A stretch of DNA of 64,000 bases, from NCBI RefSeq assembly GCF_040493455.1, contig NZ_JANFDA010000001.1:124001-188000 (forward strand), given 5' to 3'. Below, in pieces: positions 36,501-44,399 of the stretch (positions within the stretch are counted from its first letter, which is position 1; every line of letters starts with the position of its first letter). A program made the translations under genes and the position numbers. The notes under the pieces are model-generated. The model ran no database searches, was not told the DNA's origin, and saw nothing but the letters and a program-made list of their open reading frames with translations. The DNA is from Microcosmobacter sp040493455 (GTDB lineage Bacteria; Bacteroidota; Bacteroidia; Flavobacteriales; Flavobacteriaceae).

Positions 36501-39122
36501 AATCAGGAAAATGCTAAAATGCTGATATTCTCTGCAGATAAAGAGCAATACAATGTAGGAGATAATGCGGTATTAACGTTCCCTTCTGGCAGCGAAGGAC
36601 GAGCCTTAGTAAGTATTGAAAACGGCACCGAAATCTTACAGCAACAATGGGTAAAAACAGTTCCAGGTGAAACTAAAGTTACCATTCCTATTACTTCTGA
36701 AATGGCTCCAAATGTATTTGCGAATATTTCATTGCTACAACCTCATGCGATTACGGCAAATGATTTACCAATACGCCTATATGGTGTTATTCCTATTATG
36801 GTTGAAGACCCTGTAACCAAGCTAGAACCTGAAATACAAATGCCTAATGAATTAAGGCCAGAACAGGAGTTTGAAGTAACAGTTTCTGAAAAAAACAACA
36901 AAGCCATGACCTACACTATTGCCATGGTTGAAGAAGGATTGCTGGATCTTACCAGATTTAAGACACCAAATGCTTGGGATGAGTTTTATAAGCGTGAAGC
37001 CCTAGGTGTAAAAACTTGGGACATCTACGATGATGTCATTGGAGCTTATGGCGGAAGTATTGACCAGGTCTTTGCAATTGGTGGTGATGGCAGCGCAGCA
37101 GGTGGTAAAAACAAAAAAGCCAATCGCTTTAAACCTGTAGTGAAGTTCTTAGGTCCTTTCTCAATAAGTCCTGGCAATAGTAAAACTCACAAGATAAAAA
37201 TGCCTAACTACATTGGTTCTGTAAGAACTATGGTGGTTGCAGGTAACGTTGGAGCAGAAGCCTATGGAAGCACAGACAAAACTGTAAAAGTCAATAAACC
37301 GTTGATGGTATTGGCGACTTTACCTCGTAAGTTAAGCCCAGGTGAAAAAGTAACACTGCCTGTAACGGTCTTTGCTACTAAAAACAACATTAAAAATGTA
37401 GACATCAGCTTAAAAATGAGCGACGGTATTTCTGTAGTCGGTAACTCTTCTCAACGATTAAATTTTGCTAAACCTGATGAAAAAATGGCGTTCTTCGAAC
37501 TCGATGTCAGCAAAGCTAAAGGCATTAATACAGTAGAAGTCATAGCAAAAGGACATGGTGAAACTTCAAAATATAAAGTAGAGCTAGATGTAGTTAACCC
37601 AAATCCTTATACTTCAAAAGTTCATGAAATTACGTTAGAGCCTAACGCAACCCAGGAGTTCTCTTTTGATACATTTGGTGTGGATGGTACTAATTCTGCA
37701 ACTATAGAGTTTTCTACCATGCCACCGATGGATTTTTCTCGTCGTCTACAGTATTTGATTCGATATCCCCATGGTTGTGTGGAGCAAACCACATCGAGTG
37801 TGTTCCCGCAATTATTCCTAGCAGATATTTTTGATTTGCCTTTCGATAAGAAGAAAGAAATCCAATCTAATATTGAAAATGGCATAAAGCGTCTAGGTAA
37901 TTTCCAAAGACCAAATGGTGGAATGAGTTATTGGATTGGAGAGCACAGTGCCAATGATTGGGGAACAAGTTATGCTGGACATTTTATGATTGAAGCTGAG
38001 AAAAAAGGCTTTGTATTACCACTGACCTTTAAAAGCAACTGGATTCGTTATCAGAAAGAAGTCTCAAGGCAATGGCGTCCTAGTTATCGCCATTACAATT
38101 CAGATTTAGCGCAAGCCTATCGTTTGTATACTCTTGCCTTGGCAGGTAGTCCAGACTTAGCATCAATGAACAGACTACGAGAATTCTCCGAAATCTCCAA
38201 CGAAGCCAAATGGCGATTGGCTGCAGCTTATGCTTTAGCTGGACAAAAAGAAGCTAGTGATGCAATTGCGGCTACAGCAAATATTGAGTTCGAACCCCCT
38301 AGATCTAATTATTACACCTATGGTTCCGTAAACAGAAATAGAGCAATGGCACTAGAAACCATGGTCATTACTAAAGATAATCGCTCCCGAGAGATGGCTA
38401 AAACCATTGCTAAGGAATTATCAAGTAGTCGATGGATGAGCACACAGACCACTGCTTATAGTCTTTTGGCTATGGCAAAAATGGTAAATGCTAATGGTGG
38501 AAAAGCTTTAAAGATTCAATTCACTAATGATGGACAATCCCAAACTATCGATACCCAAAGTGCTATTGCGCAACGAGACTTGACGGTAAACAACGGAAAG
38601 AATACCATAAGTATTACCAATCAAGAGAATAACGTTGTGTTTGTTAGAGTGCTTAACTCTGGAAAACTGGCTCTAGGTAAAGAAGTGAGCGAACAAAGAG
38701 GTCTTAGTGTATCTGTAGTCTACAAAGATTTGCAAGGAAACAACATTGACATCCGTAAATTACAACAAGGACAGGATTTTGTTGCTACTGTAAAGGTCTC
38801 TAATTTGAAGTATGAAAATGTTAATGATGTCGCACTCACTCAAATATTCCCATCGGGTTGGGAAATTGTGAACACACGATTTACAGATTTTGGAAGTAGT
38901 ACCACTAGTCAAGCCAGATATACAGATATCAGAGACGATCGTGTAAACTTTTATTTCGACTTAAGAAAGAAAGGTAAACCTGGTGATGACAGAACCTTTA
39001 ATGTAATGCTCAATGCTGCCTATTTAGGAACATATTACCTCCCAGGAGTTCAGGCTGAAGCTATGTATGATAATGAGTTCCTAGTTAGAGGAAAAGGACA
39101 ATGGATAACCGTAGAAAAATAA
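33543..39122 (+). CDS. Thioester-containing bacterial alpha-2-macroglobulin lipoprotein (YfhM type)
   Basis: 1859-residue broad protease trap. The lipoprotein signal is KKFLVLALIIALAASC. MG-type beta domains fill the first 1100 residues, including GYIYGERGVWRPGDTLHLSF. The thioester motif CVEQ is at residues 1412-1415 (37776-37787) in YPHGCVEQTTSS, followed by the helical TED domain and receptor-like end. Between about 455 and 510 lies an acidic, tyrosine-rich stretch (EDYYEEDYYEDDYNDY) flanked by cysteines. It is paired with PBP1C downstream, the arrangement known from E. coli yfhM-pbpC. Together they are thought to guard and repair the envelope during attack by foreign proteases. Confidence 0.93.
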   Translation: MQIKKFLVLALIIALAASCKKKDTETDNLFRFKDFISYTTSGQVSVTAPIEVNLANSVAGWELDQEIDDNILSIKPHVSGKLITKGKRKLHFIPDESLDSDTEYTVTVKLGKIYNDIPSEFKNYTFQFKTITPNFNIVTNSLQSYSKEWQYIGATIKSADVIKLGDAKKLVKVTQDGKELNLVWDESATYERNFGFKIDSIHRLVEDSKIKVVWDGKPIDADHSGENEIVIPGKNNFTITKVDVVQFPEQLLSINFSDPIKPQQNFDGLVTIQNSQNPRFVVVGNVLNVYPSNKLVGNIQVDVFQGIKNTDDYKLRNPFSELITFEDIKPQVRLLNSGVILPNSKELTFNFEAVNLSAVDVRIIKIFENNVLQFLQENDLNSNNRHEIRRVGRRIAKQTIQLQTEAENNGKWKSYGIDLSKYFKANPGSIYRVELSYKKAYSLYNCESNPNITNSEDNEDYYEEDYYEDDYNDYAETTPEEDDIREEEYWDNLTYNYRRNRYYNWRQRDNPCHQAYFNENKIVSQNLLSSNLGVIVKHGANKDYYFAVTNILNTNPESNATIRLYNYQQQELTSAKTDTDGLAQLQTNNRAAFAVVTKGENATYIKLRDGKSLSLSKFDVSGHRLQRGLKGYIYGERGVWRPGDTLHLSFMLNDSGNKLPKGHPIKLEITDPNGKLAYKKVTPDNLNNLYTFSVPTSTESKTGNWNAKISVGGAKFYKALKVETVKPNRLKIKFDFDEDILSGNKPFQGDLDVKWLHGAPAKNVKTEIKAKFSNSYKGFKDYKNYVFRDPARKFQTEETIIFEGNVNEDGLAKINKQLSIGKSAPGLLNAQFLVRAFENGGDFSMDAFSKTYAPYDAFVGLKSPKGRAYGSFFTNEDQTFDIVVVDPQGKPIKRDGLEVKVYKINWRWWWNSSYDNLASYVANSYHKPYKNMTLNTNGKGKTSFTINIPENERGRYLIRVVDPKSGHATGRIAYFYRNWWQNASNQNQENAKMLIFSADKEQYNVGDNAVLTFPSGSEGRALVSIENGTEILQQQWVKTVPGETKVTIPITSEMAPNVFANISLLQPHAITANDLPIRLYGVIPIMVEDPVTKLEPEIQMPNELRPEQEFEVTVSEKNNKAMTYTIAMVEEGLLDLTRFKTPNAWDEFYKREALGVKTWDIYDDVIGAYGGSIDQVFAIGGDGSAAGGKNKKANRFKPVVKFLGPFSISPGNSKTHKIKMPNYIGSVRTMVVAGNVGAEAYGSTDKTVKVNKPLMVLATLPRKLSPGEKVTLPVTVFATKNNIKNVDISLKMSDGISVVGNSSQRLNFAKPDEKMAFFELDVSKAKGINTVEVIAKGHGETSKYKVELDVVNPNPYTSKVHEITLEPNATQEFSFDTFGVDGTNSATIEFSTMPPMDFSRRLQYLIRYPHGCVEQTTSSVFPQLFLADIFDLPFDKKKEIQSNIENGIKRLGNFQRPNGGMSYWIGEHSANDWGTSYAGHFMIEAEKKGFVLPLTFKSNWIRYQKEVSRQWRPSYRHYNSDLAQAYRLYTLALAGSPDLASMNRLREFSEISNEAKWRLAAAYALAGQKEASDAIAATANIEFEPPRSNYYTYGSVNRNRAMALETMVITKDNRSREMAKTIAKELSSSRWMSTQTTAYSLLAMAKMVNANGGKALKIQFTNDGQSQTIDTQSAIAQRDLTVNNGKNTISITNQENNVVFVRVLNSGKLALGKEVSEQRGLSVSVVYKDLQGNNIDIRKLQQGQDFVATVKVSNLKYENVNDVALTQIFPSGWEIVNTRFTDFGSSTTSQARYTDIRDDRVNFYFDLRKKGKPGDDRTFNVMLNAAYLGTYYLPGVQAEAMYDNEFLVRGKGQWITVEK

Positions 39123-39124
39123 AT

Positions 39125-39436
39125 ATGAATACTGATTTCAAACCGTATTACGCAGTAATATTCACATCGACATTAGTAAAACCTAGCGAAGTGTATAATG
39201 CCATGGCACAACGTATGGCAGAACTCTCAAAACAACAACCGGGTTTTATTAGTATGGATAGCGCAAGAAGTGATGTTGGTATAACCATCTGTTATTGGGA
39301 ATCTCTTGAAGCCATAGAACATTGGAAACGTAATGCGGAGCATAGAGAAGCTCAGCACAGAGGCATCACTGAATGGTACAAGTACTACAATGTTAGGATT
39401 TGCAAGGTGGAACGAGAGTACGAATTTAACCGTTGA
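39125..39436 (+). CDS. Antibiotic-biosynthesis-monooxygenase (ABM) fold protein
   Basis: 103 residues from the ATG at 39125, two bases after the A2M stop; an ATG at 39101 would overlap A2M. The ferredoxin-like ABM/dimeric alpha-beta barrel is recognisable: YYAVIFTSTLVKPSEVYNAM, QQPGFISMDSARSDVGITI, CYWESLEAIEHWKRNAEHRE. Homologues bind or degrade haem or act as small oxygenases, but no catalytic residue is certain. It is inserted between the A2M and PBP1C genes and overlaps the latter's TTG start. Confidence 0.8.
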   Translation: MNTDFKPYYAVIFTSTLVKPSEVYNAMAQRMAELSKQQPGFISMDSARSDVGITICYWESLEAIEHWKRNAEHREAQHRGITEWYKYYNVRICKVEREYEFNR

Positions 39437-41784
39437 AAAAGATTATAAACTACATAAAGCGCAATAAGGTAAAGTCGGCTGTTATAGCTGTACTTTTGAT
39501 TGCCTATTATTTCTGTTTACCCAAACAACTTTTTAAAGATCCAACGGCTACTGTCATTACGAGTAATAATGATGAACTTTTAGGTGCTTTGATTGCTAAT
39601 GATGGGCAATGGCGTTTTCCGCACAATGACAGTATTCCAGAAAAATTCAGGCAATGTATTGTCCATTTTGAAGATGAATACTTTTACAAGCATCCTGGCT
39701 TTAACCCAATATCCATATTCAAAGCACTGAAACAAAATCTTAGTTCTGGTAGTGTAAAACGTGGTGGTAGCACACTTACCCAGCAAGTTATCAGACTATC
39801 TAGAAAAGGACAATCTAGAACCTACCTGGAAAAAGCGAAGGAAATAGTTCTTGCTACTCGATTAGAGTTTAGAGAATCAAAAGAAGATATATTGGCATTC
39901 TACGCTAGTAATGCACCTTTTGGTGGCAATGTCGTTGGGCTAGATGCTGCGTCCTGGCGCTATTTCAACAGGCATCCCAATGATTTGTCTTGGGCAGAAA
40001 GTGCTACATTGGCTGTACTGCCAAATGCACCAAGTCTTATTTATCCTGGTAAAAATCAGGAGCGGCTTTTAAAGAAACGAGACCGATTATTGAGCAAGTT
40101 GCTCGCCAAAGGAATCATCGATTCGCTAACTTACGATTTGTCTATCGTAGAGAGTCTTCCTCAAAAGCCTTATCCTTTGCCTCAGATAGCACCTCACCTA
40201 TTACAAAGAATTGCTAAGACAAATCGTGGCAACTACGTACAGACCACTGTAGATAAACAATTACAACATCAAGCCAATACCATTGTTCAAAATCACTACA
40301 ACCTTCTGAAGCAAAATGAAATTTACAACATTGCCGTTTTAGTTTTAGATAACAACACCAAAGAAGTGCTTACCTATATTGGTAATTCCCCAACAGATAA
40401 AGCACATCAAAATCATGTGGACATTATTAATAAACCTAGAAGTACTGGCAGTATTCTGAAGCCTTTCTTATATACTGCTATGCTTGATGCTGGAGATATT
40501 TTACCTAATACTTTGGTGCCAGACGTACCAACGCAATTTGGCAGCTATGCTCCAGAAAATTTCAATAAAGAATTTGATGGTGCTATACCAGCCAGTAAAG
40601 CATTATCGCGTTCACTGAATGTGCCCTCTGTACGGATGCTTCAACGATTTGGTCTGGATCGTTTTCACCATTACCTCAAAAAACTTCAACTCAAAGACAT
40701 TACGAAAAATGCAAATCATTACGGTTTGTCACTCATTCTCGGTGGTGCCGAAAGTAATCTATGGGACTTATGCAAAAGCTACTCTGCAATGTCTTCAACC
40801 TTAAATCATTTTAGTGAAACCTCTAGCGAATACTATACTAATGAATTCTGTGAGCCAAAACTTATTGCTTCCGAACGTATAGATCTTGGCAACAAAACGC
40901 AAGAAAAACCACTATTTGATGCTGCTTCAATTTACCTCACCTTCGAAAGCCTGAAAGAAGTAAATCGCCCTGAAGGGGAAGATAATTGGGAGTTTTATGA
41001 TGGCTCCAAGCAGATAGCCTGGAAAACAGGAACCAGCTTTGGGTTTAGAGATGCTTGGGCTATTGGCACTACAAAAGACTATACCGTTGGCGTTTGGGTT
41101 GGAAATGCTGATGGCGAAGGACGTCCTGGATTGGTTGGTGTACAAACTGCTGCGCCTATACTATTTGATGTTTTTGATTTACTCCCAAATAGTGAGTGGT
41201 TCAGTAAACCTTATGACGAAATGCAAGAAGTTAGTATTTGTGCATTGAGTGGCTACAGAGCATCTCCAAATTGTGATGCTTCCGAATCGAAATACATTCA
41301 GCAAAGTGGTTTAAAGACCAAACCTTGTCCTTATCATGTCTTGGTGCATTTGGATATTAGTGGCCAGTATCGCGTGAACACGTCTTGCGAATCTATGAAT
41401 AGTATACATCAAAAGTCATGGTTTGTGCTTCCGCCTTTGATGGCACATTATTACAAAACCAAAAATCCGTTTTATCAACCGTTGCCAAAGTTTAGGATGG
41501 ATTGCAGTCCAGAAGAAACTACTAATCTAGCTTTTATCTATCCTAAGGAAAGTAGCAACATCTTTTTACCTAAAGATTTAGACGGCACTACGAATGAGCT
41601 TGTTCTAAAACTGGCACACTCCAAACCCGAAACGACTGTCTATTGGTACTTGGATGATCGATATCTAGGAAGTACTAAGGATATTCATGATATGGCTGTT
41701 CTACCTAGTGTGGGCGAACATTATATCACAGTTGTAGATGCTCTAGGAAATGAGGCAAAAAGAAAGGTTACCATTTCTAATTAG
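39433..41784 (+). CDS. pbpC: Penicillin-binding protein 1C (bifunctional glycosyltransferase/transpeptidase)
   Basis: 783 residues starting at TTG in the overlap TTGA with the preceding stop. An N-terminal membrane anchor (KSAVIAVLLIAYYFCL) is followed by the GT51 glycosyltransferase domain (catalytic Glu in CIVHFEDEYFYKHPGFNP; GGSTLTQQVIRLSRKGQSR). The transpeptidase has the active-site Ser in STGSILKPF, then SRSLNVPSV and WKTGTSFGFRDAW. A C-terminal beta domain (about 690-783) matches the BiPBP_C type of PBP1C. It builds peptidoglycan strands and works beside the adjacent alpha-2-macroglobulin. Confidence 0.95.
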   Translation: MKKIINYIKRNKVKSAVIAVLLIAYYFCLPKQLFKDPTATVITSNNDELLGALIANDGQWRFPHNDSIPEKFRQCIVHFEDEYFYKHPGFNPISIFKALKQNLSSGSVKRGGSTLTQQVIRLSRKGQSRTYLEKAKEIVLATRLEFRESKEDILAFYASNAPFGGNVVGLDAASWRYFNRHPNDLSWAESATLAVLPNAPSLIYPGKNQERLLKKRDRLLSKLLAKGIIDSLTYDLSIVESLPQKPYPLPQIAPHLLQRIAKTNRGNYVQTTVDKQLQHQANTIVQNHYNLLKQNEIYNIAVLVLDNNTKEVLTYIGNSPTDKAHQNHVDIINKPRSTGSILKPFLYTAMLDAGDILPNTLVPDVPTQFGSYAPENFNKEFDGAIPASKALSRSLNVPSVRMLQRFGLDRFHHYLKKLQLKDITKNANHYGLSLILGGAESNLWDLCKSYSAMSSTLNHFSETSSEYYTNEFCEPKLIASERIDLGNKTQEKPLFDAASIYLTFESLKEVNRPEGEDNWEFYDGSKQIAWKTGTSFGFRDAWAIGTTKDYTVGVWVGNADGEGRPGLVGVQTAAPILFDVFDLLPNSEWFSKPYDEMQEVSICALSGYRASPNCDASESKYIQQSGLKTKPCPYHVLVHLDISGQYRVNTSCESMNSIHQKSWFVLPPLMAHYYKTKNPFYQPLPKFRMDCSPEETTNLAFIYPKESSNIFLPKDLDGTTNELVLKLAHSKPETTVYWYLDDRYLGSTKDIHDMAVLPSVGEHYITVVDALGNEAKRKVTISN

Positions 41785-41829
41785 ACGTGTTGCTGCACTT
41801 TTGTCTCCTCGAGTGCATTCGAGAGGTAA

Positions 41830-43089
41830 CTAGTTGAAGTCAGTATCTATAAGCATCTTGTCGTTTAAATCCATCAGCTTTATATAATCAACTTCACCAG
41901 CACCCAAAAACCGGTACCGAACACCAACAACCTTACCAATAGATTCGTTATAACGCTTCATAAAAATTACTTCGTCATCAACTGAGACCTTTACATTCTT
42001 GTTTTCTACATGAATCTCAATATCCTTGAAATCCGATAGCTCAACACCAAAAGCTGATAGATCGTGTTCTTTACCTTTCAAAAACACATCATTCAATAGG
42101 ACTCTTAGTTCTGAAACACAACCTGGAATTGAAAACGGAACAATCATAGCGCCTTTAGTCCCTAATATTACAACTCTCGAAGTTTCACAAACAGCCCATT
42201 TGTCATTATACACGTTTTTAAAAGCCGTTTTTAATACAAAATTATCTGCTGAAAGATGATCAAATTCATCTACGAGATGAAACGTAGAGACCAATGGCTT
42301 TTCACTCGACGCAATTTCAGTTATAGCTTCGTCAGAAAGTTTTAAGCTTTCACTTTTAATATTGCTTTCATCAAAATACTTTGGAATAGGACTATAATCT
42401 ATCGTGCCAAGCCAGCCTTCACTTTTTATAAACAAGTCATGCTCTTTCTTAATGTCGCCATCAACTAATAGCTTCGCTCTAAAGTAACCCGGAAAATAAT
42501 ATTGTCCTGTTGCTTGTGATTGATTCCGTTTCAGTTTGATGGTTTTAGTAACATCCCAATACTGCTGTATATATATACTATCGGAATCTACTCCTTTTAA
42601 ATCTAAATCGAAGACAACAGAATTCGGCAAACCCTTAGCAATCGGTCTGCTTTCAAATTCCATCTTAGAGAAGTCAAAGTCTTTGTTCTTATCGGTAATG
42701 CTTCCAATCACGGAAAACAACGAAATAAAAAGCACCGCAATTATGGATGCATATACAAACACCTTTGTTTGTCCTTTTCCAGATTTATCTTCAGGTTCAT
42801 TGACCTCATCGGTATTCGATTTGTTCTTGAATGCTCTCCAATTCAAATAGCCAGCAAATTGAGCCAGAGTATTTAAGGTGCTAATGCTCGGTGCACTGTC
42901 GTAATTAACTTTCCCCCAAACGCGCTTTAATGTCGTAGGGCTCAAAAGCACATTAGTTTCTTTTTGAATCGCTTCGCTAAGTTCAACAAACACATCGCTA
43001 TGCCATTGTGTAGCAGAGCCCCAACCTAATTTCGCTTCGATTTCTCTTAGGCACTCCTGAACCAGTTCGTATTCTTTGTATGTCTTCAT
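41830..43089 (-). CDS. Membrane-anchored putative regulator: N-terminal HTH-like domain, one TM, PKD-like and ConA-like exterior
   Basis: 419 residues from ATG 43089 (another ATG lies at 43101). Residues 1-90 form a helical module whose middle (LSPTTLKRVWGKVNYDSAPS, TLNTLAQFAGYLNWRAF) looks like an Xre-type helix-turn-helix. One membrane helix follows at about 108-130. Then comes a beta domain (SVVFDLDLKG, QQYWDVTKTIKLKR, YYFPGYFRAKLLVDG). The C-terminus (about 270-419) resembles LamG/ConA folds (EIHVENKNVKVSVDDEVIF, GVRYRFLGAGEVDYIKLMD). The N-terminus should be cytoplasmic and the rest periplasmic. Regulation of the divergent ConA-like gene at 43209 is my inference; the DNA-binding call is unproven. 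Confidence 0.7.
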   Translation of the reverse strand: MKTYKEYELVQECLREIEAKLGWGSATQWHSDVFVELSEAIQKETNVLLSPTTLKRVWGKVNYDSAPSISTLNTLAQFAGYLNWRAFKNKSNTDEVNEPEDKSGKGQTKVFVYASIIAVLFISLFSVIGSITDKNKDFDFSKMEFESRPIAKGLPNSVVFDLDLKGVDSDSIYIQQYWDVTKTIKLKRNQSQATGQYYFPGYFRAKLLVDGDIKKEHDLFIKSEGWLGTIDYSPIPKYFDESNIKSESLKLSDEAITEIASSEKPLVSTFHLVDEFDHLSADNFVLKTAFKNVYNDKWAVCETSRVVILGTKGAMIVPFSIPGCVSELRVLLNDVFLKGKEHDLSAFGVELSDFKDIEIHVENKNVKVSVDDEVIFMKRYNESIGKVVGVRYRFLGAGEVDYIKLMDLNDKMLIDTDFN

Positions 43090-43208
43090 GATATTAAACA
43101 AAAGTCTCTAAAAATTGTGATTTGTACAACATTGAACAGTTTTGAACCAACTTGTTTCGCCAATTAGAACATTATCATTGAGCTTTATACTCATCAAACA
43201 AAACGGAC

Positions 43209-44315
43209 ATGAAAATTATATACACATTACCATCATTAGTTTTACTATTAGTATTTCAGTTTAGCATTTCGCAAAATAGTATTCCTATTGACACGACGCA
43301 TTGGACTATTAATGCTAGATCTTATGTTCTCGAAAACTACAAAGGACAAGATGCTATCTACTTACAAGCTGGCGCCATGACGTTGAAAAACAGAACGTTC
43401 AAAAATGGCACAATAGAGTTTGATATTTTCCTGAAAGAAACACAAGCGTTTCCAGGTGTGTATTTTAGGGCTAAAGGGCTAGACAGCGAGCAATGGTATA
43501 TAAGACCTCATTTGCCTGGAAAACCAGATGCTAACCAAGCGGCGGCTCTGACCAATGGAATTACACCATGGCAATTGTATTTTGGACCAAAATATTCGTT
43601 TCCTTATAACTATAAATACGACGATTGGACGCATGTAAAGATTGTTGTTAATGAGAATAAAGCGCAGGTATTTTTAGATTATTCTGAAACCCCTAACCTA
43701 TCTTGGAACTTATTCTTTCCTCCTCAGGAAGGTCAAGTAATTATTAGAGGTGGTAACCAATCTGGTTTTCATATCGCAAATGTTAAGGTTGATGACACTA
43801 CATCCACACTAGTTGACTTCAGTCCTATTGAACGTGAAGCTATTGAAGGTTTGGTAAATAGTTGGGAGATTTCCAATAAGTTTGAAGAAACCTTAGTGAA
43901 TGTTCCTTCTAAGATTGATTCTTTAATAAACTCCAGAACTTGGCAAGGTACTATTACTGTTGAAGAAGGTACAGCTGCCAATATTTCTAAAAAGATTGTC
44001 CTGCGAGATGGTTCTAAAGGTAACACGGTTTTTGCCAAAATCACTATAAATTCTGACAGGGACCAAACCAAGTTATTTGAGTTTGGATATAGCGATCGTG
44101 TCATTGCAATTTTAAATGGAAATCCTATCTACAAAGGCACTAACAGATGGCGCTCCAGAGACTATCGTTATTTGGGTACCGTTGGGCTTTTTGACAGTGT
44201 TTATTTAAACCTTAAGAAAGGTGAAAACACACTGCTCATGGCAGTTTCAGAAGATTTTGGCGGCTGGTTGATTACTGGAAGATTTAAAGACTACAACGGA
44301 ATAAAAATTGAGTAA
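43209..44315 (+). CDS. Secreted ConA-like/DUF1080-type carbohydrate protein
   Basis: 368 residues with a signal peptide (LVLLLVFQFSISQ). The N-terminal domain (about 20-200) has the look of a LamG/3-keto-disaccharide-hydrolase-like jelly roll: IEFDIFLKETQAFPGVYFRA, DDWTHVKIVVNENKAQVFLD, GFHIANVKVDD. The C-terminal part (about 235-368) resembles a galactose-binding sandwich ending GENTLLMAVSEDFGGWLITG. Probably glycan-binding; no catalytic acid can be assigned. Divergent from the membrane regulator and ended by a bidirectional terminator. Confidence 0.72.
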   Translation: MKIIYTLPSLVLLLVFQFSISQNSIPIDTTHWTINARSYVLENYKGQDAIYLQAGAMTLKNRTFKNGTIEFDIFLKETQAFPGVYFRAKGLDSEQWYIRPHLPGKPDANQAAALTNGITPWQLYFGPKYSFPYNYKYDDWTHVKIVVNENKAQVFLDYSETPNLSWNLFFPPQEGQVIIRGGNQSGFHIANVKVDDTTSTLVDFSPIEREAIEGLVNSWEISNKFEETLVNVPSKIDSLINSRTWQGTITVEEGTAANISKKIVLRDGSKGNTVFAKITINSDRDQTKLFEFGYSDRVIAILNGNPIYKGTNRWRSRDYRYLGTVGLFDSVYLNLKKGENTLLMAVSEDFGGWLITGRFKDYNGIKIE

Positions 44316-44350
44316 TTTATTAAAGTTTTTCTATAGGTCTTCACTATAAA

Positions 44351-44379
44351 AAAAGCCCAGCTCTACGAGCCGGGCTTTT
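44351..44379. terminator. Bidirectional rho-independent terminator
   Basis: A 13-bp stem with one mismatch (AAAAGCCCAGCTC with GAGCCGGGCTTTT) around a 3-base loop, A-rich before and T-rich after. It separates the convergent ConA-like gene and nrdA; the nrdA stop is 21 bases away. Confidence 0.88.
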
Positions 44380-44399
44380 AAAATTACACTTAAAAAAAT

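Noticed and set aside
41800..41830. CTCGA/TCGAG repeat between pbpC and the 41830 gene as terminator
   Set aside because: Short imperfect stem with no T-tract on either strand.
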